Notes: generated by a model not told the origin, from the sequence alone. DNA of 33,269 nucleotides from Microbispora hainanensis (GCF_006874475.1 NZ_VIRM01000074.1:1-33269), one strand, 5' to 3'; positions 7,232 through 15,221 are shown, numbered from the stretch's first letter. A program made the numbers and translations.

Positions 7232-8947
7232 TCAGCCCAGCGGGACGGTCCACTCTAGGCGAGTGCCGCCAGCATCGAGGGTGGTGAGGGTGAAGGCGCC
7301 GCCGAGTCGATCGGCGCGGTCGGCGAGGTTGCGCAGGCCGCTGCGGCGGCCCTCGGCCGGGATGCCGACGCCGTTGTCCTCCACCACGAGGGTCAGCCGC
7401 CCGTCCCCGGCCTGGACGGCGACGTCGGCGCGGGTCGCCTTGGCATGGCGGACGAGGTTCGACAGGGCCTCGCGCAGGACGGCGAGCAGGTGTTCCGCGA
7501 TCTCGGCGGGTACGTCGTTGTCGAGCGGGCCCTCCAGGCTCAGGCCAGGCATGAAGCCCAGGTGCCCCCGGGCGCCTTCCACCAGGTCGACGACCTGGGC
7601 GCGCAGGCTGGGCGAGGCGTCCTCGCGCGGGGTCTGCAGGGCGAAGATGGTCGAGCGGATCTGCCGGATGGTGGTGTCCAGCTCGTCGATGGCGGTCTGC
7701 AGCCGGGAGGACGCCTCCGGCCGCTCGACCAGGCGTACCGCGCTCATCAGCGTCATGGCCACCGCGAACAGGCGCTGGATGACCACGTCGTGCAGGTCCT
7801 TGGCGATGCGGTCGCGGTCTTCCAGCAGGCCGAGCCGTTCGGCGTCGCGGCGAATCTCGGCCAGCTCCAGCGCGACGGCCGCCTGACCGGCGAAGGCGTG
7901 CAGCGTCCGCAGCTCCGACTGGCTGAACGGCATCCGTCCCGAGCGTTTGACCAGGGCCAGCACCCCGCGTACGGCCTCGGCCGCGCCCAGCGGCACGGCC
8001 GCCGCCGGTCCTACCGGAGGGTCGTCGGCCCAGATGAGATGCACCTGGCTGTGGTCGAGATCGTCCAACGCCAGCGGCTCACCGCTGTGGAACGCCCGGC
8101 CGGCGAGCGAGTCTTCGACCGCGACCTCGGCGCCGACGAGCCGGACACCCGGCCCGTCCTCGGTCGGCGCGCCATCCTGCAGCGCGACGCGCAGGACCTC
8201 GCGGCCACGGTCGGGCAGCAGGATCGCTACGGCGTCGGCGTCGGCCATCTCGCGCGCGCGCCGGGCGATCAGCGTGAGGACCTCCTGCGGTTCACCGCCC
8301 GACAACAGCCGGGTGGTGATGTCCGAGGACGCCTGCAGCCAGGTCTCGCGGCGGCGGCTCTCCTCGTACAGGCGGGCGTTCTCGACGGCCACGCCGGCGG
8401 CGGTGGCCAGGGCGACGACGATGGCCTCGTCGTCCTCGTCGAACTGCCCGCCGCCGCGCTTCTCGGTCAGGTAGAGGTTGCCGAACACCTCGTCGCGGAC
8501 GCGGACCGGCACGCCGAGGAAGCTGCCCATGGGCGGGTGGCCGGGCGGGAAGCCGTAGGACTCGGGATGCTGGGAGATGTCCGACAGCCGCAGCGTCTGC
8601 GGTTCCTTGATCAGCAGGCCGAGCAGGCCCAGCCCGTGCGGCCAATGCTCGATCCGGGCGATCTCCTCCTCGCTCAGACCCACCGGAACGAACTGGATGA
8701 GCGTGTTCTCCTCTCCGATCACGCCCATCGCGCCGTACGTCGCGTCAACCAGCGTCGTGGCGGTGGCCACGATGCGCCGCAGCACCACCTCCAGGTCGAG
8801 GTCGCTGCCGATCGAGACGACCGCCTCCAGCAACGCGTGCACCCGATCCCGGGTGGCCAGCACCGCTTCCAGACGCGACTGCAACTCCGCCAGCAGATCG
8901 TCCAGCCGCATGCTGGGAATCAGCGAAATGGGCTCCTTCTCCATCAT
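7232..8947 (-). CDS. devS: DosS/DevS-like GAF-GAF sensor histidine kinase
   Basis: This 571-residue cytoplasmic kinase has the DosS layout: GAF-A (about 35-195), GAF-B (about 205-365), a HisKA_3 dimerisation domain with RDRIAKDLHDVVIQRLF (H386 as phospho-acceptor), and a HATPase with EALSNLVRHAKA, VVEDNGVGIP and SGLRNLADRA. GAF-A contains YGFPPGHPPMGSFLGVPVRV; the histidine (H137) is in the region that carries the heme-ligating His in mycobacterial DosS/DosT, so heme-based O2, NO or CO sensing is plausible but not proven. No transmembrane segment is seen. ATG at 8947 (or 8944) directly abuts a perfect palindrome and lacks a ribosome-binding site, which suggests a leaderless transcript or a later start at M13. 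The 3' end is 8 bp from that of the convergent response regulator. Confidence 0.92.
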   Translation of the reverse strand: MMEKEPISLIPSMRLDDLLAELQSRLEAVLATRDRVHALLEAVVSIGSDLDLEVVLRRIVATATTLVDATYGAMGVIGEENTLIQFVPVGLSEEEIARIEHWPHGLGLLGLLIKEPQTLRLSDISQHPESYGFPPGHPPMGSFLGVPVRVRDEVFGNLYLTEKRGGGQFDEDDEAIVVALATAAGVAVENARLYEESRRRETWLQASSDITTRLLSGGEPQEVLTLIARRAREMADADAVAILLPDRGREVLRVALQDGAPTEDGPGVRLVGAEVAVEDSLAGRAFHSGEPLALDDLDHSQVHLIWADDPPVGPAAAVPLGAAEAVRGVLALVKRSGRMPFSQSELRTLHAFAGQAAVALELAEIRRDAERLGLLEDRDRIAKDLHDVVIQRLFAVAMTLMSAVRLVERPEASSRLQTAIDELDTTIRQIRSTIFALQTPREDASPSLRAQVVDLVEGARGHLGFMPGLSLEGPLDNDVPAEIAEHLLAVLREALSNLVRHAKATRADVAVQAGDGRLTLVVEDNGVGIPAEGRRSGLRNLADRADRLGGAFTLTTLDAGGTRLEWTVPLG

Positions 8948-8965
8948 GGTGCGAAGTTTCGCACC
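8948..8965. promoter_or_regulatory. Perfect palindrome abutting the sensor-kinase start codon
   Basis: GGTGCGAA and TTCGCACC (8-bp arms, 2-bp spacer) end exactly one base before the kinase ATG read on the minus strand. Placement at -1 to -18 suggests an operator over the promoter/start region or an RNA hairpin masking translation. It does not resemble the DosR-type boxes. Confidence 0.5.
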
Positions 8966-8979
8966 ACAGACATGCCAGC

Positions 8980-9007
8980 GCCCACCCCCAGGGGGCTGGG
9001 GGTGGGC
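8980..9007 (-). terminator. Strong GC hairpin downstream of the DoxX-like gene
   Basis: GCCCACCCCCAG (8980-8991) and CTGGGGGTGGGC (8996-9007) form a perfect 12-bp stem with a GGGG loop, 17 bp beyond the DoxX-like stop codon and upstream of the kinase. There is no U-tract, as is common for actinobacterial hairpin terminators. It probably insulates the kinase from DoxX transcription. Confidence 0.6.
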
Positions 9008-9023
9008 ATCGGAGCGGATGGGT

Positions 9024-9626
9024 CTACTTGAGGATCGGGAAGCGACGGACCAGGGGGGTGGCGGCCCACGCCTTACCGAGTCCGAGGGTGTTGCCGGCGC
9101 CGGCCAGGGCCAGGCCCGCCAGGACGATGGCGTAGACGATGTGCTCGTCCATGAAGGGGTTGGTGGTCAGCGGCAGTTCGGCGGCCCACATCATCAGCAG
9201 GAGCAGTCCGCCGGTGGTGGCGGCGATGCGCATGCCCACACCGAGAATGAGGGCGGCGCCGATGCCGGCGAGACCGGTCATGAACAGCCAGTCGACCCAG
9301 GCCTGGCCCGCGAGGGTGTTGAACAGGCCGCCGAAGGTGTGGTCGGCGGTGCCCTTCAGGAAGCCGGTGGTCGGGCTGCCGCCGTTGATCCACGCCTTGG
9401 CGGCGGGAGTGGCGAAGCCCCAGCCGAACAGCTTGTCCAGGAAGGCCCACAGGAACACCCAGCCGATCGCGATCCGGGCGGCGGCCCACACGTACCGAAC
9501 CGGTCCGGCGGTGGCGGCGGGAATCGCCTCGCCGTGCGTGCGGGGGGCGGGGACGGTGACCGCGGCGGTGGCAGCGGCGTCGTAGAGGCGGTGGTTCCTC
9601 TGCTTGCGCCCTTCGGTGATGGCCAT
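9024..9626 (-). CDS. DoxX-family membrane protein
   Basis: This 200-residue protein has a polar N-terminus of about 40 residues, then four hydrophobic helices typical of DoxX: YVWAAARIAIGWVFLWAFLDKLFG, WVDWLFMTGLAGIGAALILG, IAATTGGLLLLMMWAAEL and VYAIVLAGLALAGAG. The first helix carries the family-typical R...W.FLWAFLDK pattern. DoxX-like proteins are linked to redox or quinone-associated complexes, but the role of this branch is not settled. ATG 9626 has GAAAGGGG at good spacing. A DosR-type site lies about 120 bp upstream and a strong hairpin lies after the stop. It is divergent from the carbonic anhydrase gene. Confidence 0.8.
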   Translation of the reverse strand: MAITEGRKQRNHRLYDAAATAAVTVPAPRTHGEAIPAATAGPVRYVWAAARIAIGWVFLWAFLDKLFGWGFATPAAKAWINGGSPTTGFLKGTADHTFGGLFNTLAGQAWVDWLFMTGLAGIGAALILGVGMRIAATTGGLLLLMMWAAELPLTTNPFMDEHIVYAIVLAGLALAGAGNTLGLGKAWAATPLVRRFPILK

Positions 9627-9748
9627 GACCGGCCCCTTTCAACATCTTTGCGTCTTCTTCTCTTTGGCACCTCAAGGAAACCGCGATCAGCGGCCGGGCC
9701 GCAGGAGCCATACGGCACGCCGCGGGCGTCCAGAAGGCCCGCGATCGT

Positions 9749-9762
9749 GGGACTTTTGGTCC
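9749..9762. promoter_or_regulatory. Putative DosR-type box between doxX-like and carbonic anhydrase genes
   Basis: GGGACTTTTGGTCC keeps perfect GGAC and GTCC arms, with one extra spacer base relative to the other boxes. Its left half fits the published mycobacterial GGGACT half-site. It is 123-136 bp before the DoxX-like ATG and about 167 bp before the carbonic anhydrase ATG. Confidence 0.5.
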
Positions 9763-9916
9763 AAGCTCGTCTCCATAGCGTCTACAACCGGCAGGGACAG
9801 TGCCGATGTGTGCCGAGGGCTGGCCGTACCGGGCCGGTCGCCCGGTCCCTGAGGGTGACGACGAGATCCTCGACGGCGCGGGGAAGGCCAGGCGGCGCGA
9901 CGACCGGGGGTTGACC

Positions 9917-9931
9917 TATCCTGCGGCCATG
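9917..9931 (+). promoter_or_regulatory. Candidate -10 element for a leaderless carbonic anhydrase mRNA
   Basis: TATCCT at 9917-9922 ends 6 bp before the A of the ATG at 9929, the spacing expected if transcription starts at the start codon itself. No Shine-Dalgarno sequence is present in the intervening GCGGCC. Leaderless messages are common in actinobacteria. No convincing -35 box is seen. Confidence 0.4.
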
Positions 9932-10570
9932 GCCGAGATCAAGACTCCGACTCCCGAAGAAGCCTTCGAGCTGTTGCTCGCTGGTAACCAGCGCTTCGTT
10001 GCGGGCGCCCCGGAGCACCCGAACCAGGACGCGACACGCCGTGCCGCGATCGCACCGAGCCAGCGCCCGTTCGCCGTCCTGTTCGGGTGCTCCGACTCCC
10101 GGTTGGCCGCCGAGATCATCTTCGACCGTGGTTTGGGTGATCTGTTCGTGGTGCGCACCGCGGGCCACGTGACGGGCACGGAGGTGCTGGGCAGCATCGA
10201 GTACGGGGTGGACGTGCTGGACTGCCCGCTGGTGGTGGTCCTCGGCCATGACTCGTGCGGCGCGGTCGCCGCCGCGTGCGCCGCACTGGAGGACGGGATG
10301 GTGCCGTCCGGGTACGTCCGGGACGTCGTCGAGCGTGTGACCCCCAGTGTGCTCGCGGCGCGGGCCGCAGGCCGCGTGGAGGCCGACGAGATCCTGGCCG
10401 AGCACGTGAAGACCACGGTCGACCTGCTATTGGACCGCTCTCGGGTGCTCGCCGAACGGGTCGACGCCAGCCTGGCCGCCGTCGTGGGCCTGTGCTACCG
10501 CCTGGCCGACGGCAGCGCCCAGGTGGTGGCAGCCCGCGGCCTCGAAATCACCGCCGACTCCACATCGTGA
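9929..10570 (+). CDS. Beta-class carbonic anhydrase
   Basis: This 213-residue enzyme interconverts CO2 and bicarbonate using zinc. The zinc site and catalytic dyad are complete: C54, D56 and R58 in FGCSDSRL, then H107 and C110 in LGHDSCGA; VVRTAGHVTG is the usual intervening motif. Length is normal for the class. There is no signal peptide, so it is cytoplasmic. ATG 9929 is preferred because the family's N-terminal helix (TPEEAFELLLAGNQRFV) begins right after it and a -10-like TATCCT is 6 bp upstream; longer in-frame extensions show no family similarity. It is divergent from the DoxX-like gene. It may supply bicarbonate for anaplerotic steps under low oxygen, but that is inference. Confidence 0.94.
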   Translation: MAEIKTPTPEEAFELLLAGNQRFVAGAPEHPNQDATRRAAIAPSQRPFAVLFGCSDSRLAAEIIFDRGLGDLFVVRTAGHVTGTEVLGSIEYGVDVLDCPLVVVLGHDSCGAVAAACAALEDGMVPSGYVRDVVERVTPSVLAARAAGRVEADEILAEHVKTTVDLLLDRSRVLAERVDASLAAVVGLCYRLADGSAQVVAARGLEITADSTS

Positions 10571-10789
10571 CCGGAGCCACCGTTCCTCGCACAGCACCGT
10601 CACACGGCGCACGGCCCACGCCCGGTCGCGCTTCCTCTTCCGCGCCTCCCGAAGTCCTGCCCTTGTCACGGTCTGCGGGGGTGTCACTGGCGGAAAACCG
10701 TGATCAGCGACGAGGGGCGTTGCCGGTCACCCGGAAGGCCGGGGCTCGGCGGCGCGGCGGAGCCGGTTGGCGATCGCGAGTCGGCAAGG

Positions 10790-11255
10790 GCGCGACGATG
10801 AGGTCGCAGGACTGCTTATCTCAGCCGGCATGACCGGATATGGTCTGGGCTCGCTACCTGGTGCCCTACTGGCGCCGACGCTCGTCCCGCGGATGCCGGC
10901 GCTCGTGACCATGGCTACCGGTTGGGCCGTCCTCGCCGTGACATTCATCGCCCTGCCCGTAGCGGCGTCGTCTCTCGTCGTCCTGGGACGCCTGGTCATG
11001 ATCGGGAGATTCTCCATGCCGCTCGGCATCGGCGCGCTGAGTCGGCTCATCAGTACCCGCACCAATGGGGCGGAGCGGCGAGCGGCCTTCGCGGTGGAGA
11101 GCGCCTCGTGCACGACGGGGCGGTCTCGATCGGCCTGCTCGCCGGCGGCGCGGTCAGTGTCGCCGGCGCCGACCCGACTCTCATCGCACTCCTCGCCGGT
11201 CTGTGGCCGAGAACGGGACGCCCGGTCCCGGTTCTCCCCCATCGCTACCTGAGAC
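10790..11255 (+). pseudogene. MFS transporter remnant
   Basis: An internal-to-C-terminal piece of a major facilitator transporter survives in two frames. The first frame (about 10800-11100) reads AGLLISAGMTGYGLGSLPG, then ALLAPTLVPRMPALVTM, LVVLGRLVMIG and GALSRLISTRT, the pattern of the 7th to 10th helices in MFS_3-type exporters. Near 11100 the frame shifts, and the last helices continue as GAVSIGLLAGGAVSVAG and PTLIALLAGLW. The N-terminal half is absent and no ribosome-binding site precedes the fragment. The 230 bp before it (10571-10790) and the 175 bp after it show no other feature. The gene is dead; substrate is not inferable. Confidence 0.6.
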
Positions 11256-11390
11256 CGCAACCCCCGGTCAGCCGATCGGGGTGAAGCCACGGGAGCTCAG
11301 GAAGGGTGTCGCGGGCCGGCGCGACGCTGACACTGCCATCTGGCAAAACCGCGACATCGGCCGCCCATCACCCGGCCCCTGATCGCCTAC

Positions 11391-11410
11391 GACCCCTGAC
11401 CAGGGGGTCT
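11391..11410 (-). terminator. Hairpin after the hemerythrin-like gene
   Basis: GACCCCTG and CAGGGGGTC can pair (with one bulged G) across a 2-3 base loop, 22 bp beyond the hemerythrin-like stop codon on the minus strand. There is no U-tract. Partial resemblance to a DosR-type site is coincidental in my view, because it lies at a 3' end. Confidence 0.45.
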
Positions 11411-11431
11411 AGTCCAGAGTCGGGGTTTCGT

Positions 11432-11905
11432 CTAGCCGACAGCGGCCTGCACCGGCGTGCCGACTCGAGCGCGGACCGCCTCGATGGCTTCCCACTCTGC
11501 GGTGTTCAGGCAGGCCAGCGCCGCCGGGAACACCCCGTCCTGTTCTTTGAGGATGTGGGCGCGCAGCAGGTTCAGGATGTCGAGCAGCCTGGGCGGCCAG
11601 CCGGGGTCGGCAGGTGTGCCGTGCTCGGCCTCGCCCAGGACGGCCTCGACGCGCCGGTGTTCCGCTTCCAGTCCCGCGATGTGATCGGGGAACTCCACGG
11701 CCATCGCAGGGAACAGGCCGTGCTCCTCGACCTCGGTGTGCGGGCCGAGGACCACGGCGATTCGCCTGGCTATGGCGGCCATCGTGTCCACGTCACCCGC
11801 CGCATGCGCCGTGCGCGCGTCTCCAATCAGGTCGACCACGACGTCGTGTTCACGTGTCAGTTCGTCGATCGCGATCAAAGCCTGGCAGCCGCAGTACTCA
11901 CACAT
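11432..11905 (-). CDS. Hemerythrin-like protein with N-terminal CxxCxC motif
   Basis: This 157-residue helical protein matches the hemerythrin HHE-type fold. Candidate di-iron ligands are H20 (LTREHDVV), H56 and E60 (LGPHTEVEEHGLFP), H83 (EAEHRRV), and H117 with E121 (RAHILKEQDGVFP). The N-terminus MCEYCGCQ adds three cysteines at 2, 5 and 7, a conserved trait of an actinobacterial subgroup that could bind metal or act in redox. Such proteins are associated with O2, NO or iron handling. ATG 11905 has GAGGA about 10 bp upstream. An excellent DosR-type box lies 80-93 bp upstream. The gene is divergent from the NO-reductase remnant, which shares that box region. Confidence 0.85.
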   Translation of the reverse strand: MCEYCGCQALIAIDELTREHDVVVDLIGDARTAHAAGDVDTMAAIARRIAVVLGPHTEVEEHGLFPAMAVEFPDHIAGLEAEHRRVEAVLGEAEHGTPADPGWPPRLLDILNLLRAHILKEQDGVFPAALACLNTAEWEAIEAVRARVGTPVQAAVG

Positions 11906-11984
11906 CTGTCTTCGATCCTCGGTACGTGCTCGATGTCTCTTTCCGCTGACTCCAACATTGCCCGGCCTTCGGATTGGGTGGACA

Positions 11985-11998
11985 GGGACCTTGGACCT
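11985..11998. promoter_or_regulatory. Putative DosR-type box before the hemerythrin-like gene
   Basis: GGGACCTTGGACCT matches RGGACCWWGGTCCY at 13 of 14 positions and sits inside a wider ACAGG...CCTGT near-palindrome. It is 80-93 bp before the hemerythrin-like ATG and about 100 bp before the NO-reductase remnant on the other strand. Confidence 0.62.
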
Positions 11999-12096
11999 GT
12001 CCGTACGGGCCCCGCGTCACCCCGGATGCCGCGGATCCTGCCTCGGGGCCTGTAGAGGGCGTGTCTTCTCTCTGCGTCGCGTCGCCACCGCCGCGG

Positions 12097-12306
12097 CAGA
12101 TCCATCAGCTGACCGCGTTCCTGTCCTGGACGGCCTGGATGGCCTCGGCCGAACGCCCCGGCACGGGCTACTCCTACACCAACAACTGGCCCGGCGAGCC
12201 GCTGCTCGGCAACGCGCCCACCGCCGACCCCGTGCTGTGGAGCGTGGTGTCGCTCATCGCCCTGCTGGTCGGCATCGGGGCGCTGTTCGGAGCCTTCCGC
12301 CGATGA
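12097..12306 (+). pseudogene. Quinol nitric-oxide reductase (NorZ/qNor) fragment
   Basis: About 70 codons match an internal segment of single-subunit quinol-dependent NO reductase: LTAFLSWTAWMASAERPG, then YSYTNNWPGEPLLGNAP and a following transmembrane helix VLWSVVSLIALLVGIGALFG. The TNNWP loop is characteristic of qNor. The frame ends at TGA 12306; none of the roughly 500 downstream residues carrying the heme b3 and FeB ligands is present in the window, and the N-terminal extracytoplasmic domain is missing too. The frame is open back to about 11974 but the extension shows no similarity. It cannot be a functional reductase. A small membrane peptide from it is possible but unsupported. Confidence 0.68.
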
Positions 12307-12309
12307 GGC

Positions 12310-12393
12310 GGCCATCTGGCCCGGCTGCTGCCCCTGCGAGGGCCGGGGCTCGTGGTCCTGGTTCCGCTGGCCGACCGGATGGTCCGCGTCGAC
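12310..12393 (+). pseudogene. SPFH/slipin fragment
   Basis: In a different frame directly after the NO-reductase fragment, 28 codons read GHLARLLPLRGPGLVVLVPL followed by ADRMVRVD. This matches the N-terminal strand region of slipin/stomatin-like SPFH proteins. Similarity ends at the VRVD motif. It is too short to be a gene; it looks like a second gene scrap from the same deletion. The remaining 143 bp up to the universal stress protein ATG hold a weak DosR-type site and nothing else I can name. Confidence 0.5.
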
Positions 12394-12447
12394 CGCGGAT
12401 CGCCCTCACCTGGCTGCCCATCGCCCGGTCTGGGCGGTGGACGAGCC

Positions 12448-12461
12448 GGGCGGAAGGTCCC
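12448..12461. promoter_or_regulatory. Weak DosR-type box before the first universal stress protein gene
   Basis: GGGCGGAAGGTCCC matches RGGACCWWGGTCCY at 11 of 14 positions, with a perfect right half. It is 76-89 bp before the ATG, the same distance as stronger boxes in the window, which is the main reason to list it. Confidence 0.4.
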
Positions 12462-12536
12462 GCGCGGCGGTGACCAGTGACCCTGCGCGCCTGCTCGGCT
12501 CAGCCGGTCGAATGGGAACGGACACGAGGAGGAGTC

Positions 12537-13400
12537 ATGATCAAGCCCGTCATCGTCGCCACTGACGGCTCACCTGCGGCGACCGCCGCAGTGGAGTGGG
12601 CCGCCGGCGACGCCGCACGCAAGGGACTGCCGCTGCGCGTCGTACACGCCATCGACCGCCTGCCGTACGAGCTGGCCCGCTACCCCGTCCCCACTGATGA
12701 CCAGCTCACCTGGGCAGGACGGCGCGTCCTGGAGGAAGCCGAGCAAGCCGTCCGGGAGACCCACCCCGCTCTCCGCGTCACCACCGCCCTGCTGGAGGGC
12801 GAGCCGGTCAAGGTACTGCGCCGGGCGGCCGCCGACGGAGCCGAAATCGTCATCGGCAGCAGAGGCCACGGCGGGTTCGCCGGCATGCTGCTCGGCTCGG
12901 TCAGCACCCACCTCGCCGGTCAGGTCCCCGTCCCCCTGGTGGTGGTGCGGCCCGAATCGTCGGCCCCTCACGGTCTGATCGTGGTCGGCCTCGACGACTC
13001 CGACGACGCGGAGGCGGCGCTGACCTACGCGTTCGAGGAGGCACGGCTGCGTGGCTGCCGCCTGCTCGGCCTGTACGCGTGGCAGCTTCCGGTGCACGCG
13101 TACGCACCGGAAATCACGTACGACATCAACGAGGTGCGGCAGGCCCAGGAGCAGCACGTGGCTGCTGTGCTGGCAACCTACCGGGAGCGCTACCCCGACG
13201 TGAACGCCGAGATGCGCGCTCTGTGCGGGCACCCTGTCCCCGTGCTCGTCGAGGCCGGCGAGAAGGCCGATCTCCTCGTGGTCGGGTCCCGCGGACACGG
13301 TGCCATCGGCTCGGTGGTGCTCGGATCGGTGAGCCAGGCCGCCCTGCACCACGCGCGGTGCCCCGTCGCCGTCGTACGCACTTCCTCCACGGAAGAGTAG
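12537..13400 (+). CDS. Tandem-domain universal stress protein
   Basis: This 287-residue protein consists of two UspA domains. Domain 1 (about 1-140) starts KPVIVATDGSPAATAAVEWA and ends with the nucleotide-binding loop GSRGHGGFAGMLLGSVS; domain 2 (about 146-287) starts HGLIVVGLDDSDDAEAAL and ends with GSRGHGAIGSVVLGSVSQ. Both carry the G-x2-G-x9-G(S/T) ATP-binding motif. Tandem UspA proteins are abundant members of actinobacterial dormancy regulons. ATG 12537 is fixed by a strong GAGGAGG Shine-Dalgarno; an in-frame extension to 12477 has no similarity. A weak DosR-type site is about 80 bp upstream. Cytoplasmic; the client or effector is unknown. Confidence 0.93.
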   Translation: MIKPVIVATDGSPAATAAVEWAAGDAARKGLPLRVVHAIDRLPYELARYPVPTDDQLTWAGRRVLEEAEQAVRETHPALRVTTALLEGEPVKVLRRAAADGAEIVIGSRGHGGFAGMLLGSVSTHLAGQVPVPLVVVRPESSAPHGLIVVGLDDSDDAEAALTYAFEEARLRGCRLLGLYAWQLPVHAYAPEITYDINEVRQAQEQHVAAVLATYRERYPDVNAEMRALCGHPVPVLVEAGEKADLLVVGSRGHGAIGSVVLGSVSQAALHHARCPVAVVRTSSTEE

Positions 13401-13447
13401 GGACGCCTACGAGACCACTGATCCGACCCGACTTTCTCTTAAGGCGG

Positions 13448-13990
13448 GCGAATCCGCGGCAGCACGGGCAAGATCCCACTGGTTGCCGCCTACGACACCA
13501 TGGAGAGGACCTGGAACCCGGAGTTGCCGCTGCTGTTCCAGTGGCGCAGCGGCGGCCAGAACCGGGCATCTCCGGGAACACGATCCGCAAGGCCTTCATC
13601 GAGATCCTCCAAGCGACTGGCCTGACCGACGCCTTCGGCGAACCGCTGAAGTTCCAACCCCATGACTTCCGAAGGATCTTCACCACCGAAGCCATCCTGA
13701 ACGGGATACCGCCGCACATCGCCCAGCCCATCTTGGGACATAAGGACTCTAGGAGGCCATCAACGGCCACAGGGCCTTCATCGCCCGCCGCCGAACGCTG
13801 CGGCCGGACGAGGAATACCGAAGGCTGGCTGGGCGAGGCTGAAGGGCTGCGCGTCAGCCTGGCGGCCGCCAAGGTCAAACTCGTGCAACTCGACGAACGC
13901 ACACGCCGGGCCACCACCATCAATCTCGGCCTCCCGGCCTTCCGTCAGGTCGCTGGCCGCGCCGCCACCCTCCCGGAACGCCGCCCGTGA
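13448..13990 (+). pseudogene. Tyrosine site-specific integrase remnant
   Basis: The catalytic half of a tyrosine recombinase is scattered over three frames. Frame one (about 13460-13560) reads GKIPLVAAYDTMERTWNPEL and PLLFQWRSGGQNR. After a shift, frame two reads SGNTIRKAFIEIL, then FQPHDFRRIFTTEAILNG and PPHIAQPILGHKD, giving the H-x-x-R and LGH catalytic boxes. After another shift near 13750, the C-terminus continues as AINGHRAFIARRRTLRPDEE. The catalytic tyrosine is not visible in a usable frame, and the N-terminal core-binding domain is missing. It is a dead integrase of the kind carried by actinobacterial integrative elements or IS-like recombinase genes. No attachment site is evident nearby. 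Confidence 0.72.
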
Positions 13991-14066
13991 TCCCCACTCA
14001 GCGTGATCGACTAAATTCGGTCATAGTTTCGGTTCAAGCCCAACACCTAGACTGGGAAGACCGCTG

Positions 14067-15105
14067 ATGACGCCGATCTACAAACCCCTTAACGGGCTGG
14101 CGGAGAAAATGGAGCAGATCGCTCGCACCATCCCCGACCCGCCCCTGACCATCCTCACCGAAGCGATCCCCAGCGACGCCGACCCGACCCGGGGCTACCT
14201 CGTGGTCCACATCCCGGCCAGCCCCGCCGCGCCGCACGGTCGACGGGAAGTACTACGGCCGGGGCGACAAAACCAAGATCGTCCTGTCCGACGCTGAGGT
14301 CCTCCGTCTGCACGAACGCCGCCGCTCAGCCGAACGTGACGCGCTTGACCTGCTCCAACGGGAGATCGAGCGCGACCCCATCCCCCTCGAGCGTCGGCAG
14401 CAGGCGCACCTGTTCCTGGTCGCCCAGCCCCTGGCAGGCCGCCGCGACATGCTCTTCGAGCTGGCAAGCGGGCCCAACTGGAACTCCAAGCTTGCCGCCT
14501 TCATCGAGCACGCCTACGCGCCCGAGGTGAACGACGCGCTCCAAGACGCTCCCGACCTCAGCCCATCTCTGGATGATGCAGGCAACGGCTTCCGTCGCGG
14601 CCGCGGCGCCGCACGGGCCACCCGCAACCTCGGCGAGGGCCGCATCTTCACGCCCATCAGCGAGATTCATCCTGAGGATGCCTTCGAGCTGCAGGTTCAC
14701 GAAGATGGCGGCCTGCGGTTGTTCACCAGCAGGTTTTCCAGCCTCGATTCCGACGCGGGTGAGCAAGTGATTCTGATCTCGGGAGCCGTCAGCCACACCC
14801 GCAGGTTCCTCTCCCTGATCCGCGCTGCTGCCGAGCAGGCAGGTTACTTCGGGAACTGGGCACTGGGCCTCGGCGCCACCGGCCTCAACGGCTTGCGCGC
14901 CTACACGTCACGGAACACGAACAATTGGTTGTTCACCCCGCAGACTCGCTACGACGAAGAGGATTACCGGGAGGCCACAACCGTCACCTGGGCCGAGCTC
15001 AACGAAGCTCCCCGGGCAGTGACTCGACGTCTGGCCGGCCCGCTGCTTCGAGCCCTCAGCACCGAAGATCGCTTCATGAACGCACTGGTCGATCCACCTA
15101 AGTGA
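14067..15105 (+). pseudogene. AlbA_2/Schlafen-like DNA-binding protein, 5'-truncated and frameshifted
   Basis: The frame from ATG 14067 reads LNGLAEKMEQIARTIPDPP then GYLVVHIPASPAAPH, the C-terminal half of an AlbA_2 (Schlafen AAA_4-type) domain. At about 14235, where relatives read PHMVDGKYYGRG, two bases are missing and the frame breaks. The downstream frame continues DGKYYGRGDKTKIVLSDAEV and runs open to TGA 15105 for about 290 residues, including FELASGPNWNSKLAAF and a C-terminal region with NEAPRAVTRRLAGPL. The start of the AlbA_2 domain is absent. Full-length relatives are found in defence and mobile DNA contexts. Codon use is less GC-biased than in the core island genes. Non-functional as read. 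Confidence 0.62.
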
Positions 15106-15221
15106 TTGATCCTTAATTCAGAGAAGTCAGTAGGGGGGCAGACGCCGCGCGGATCACGATTGGAGTGGTCCGCCGGTACCCTGGCCGACCGTCCGTCGGC
15201 GAACCTGCCCGTAAGCACGCT

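Noticed and set aside
7445..9031. 528-codon plus-strand open frame across the sensor kinase
   Set aside because: Antisense shadow; the minus strand has a complete, motif-rich kinase.
9836..9849. GGTCGCCCGGTCCC as a box for the carbonic anhydrase gene
   Set aside because: Only the right half matches; the left half is unrelated.
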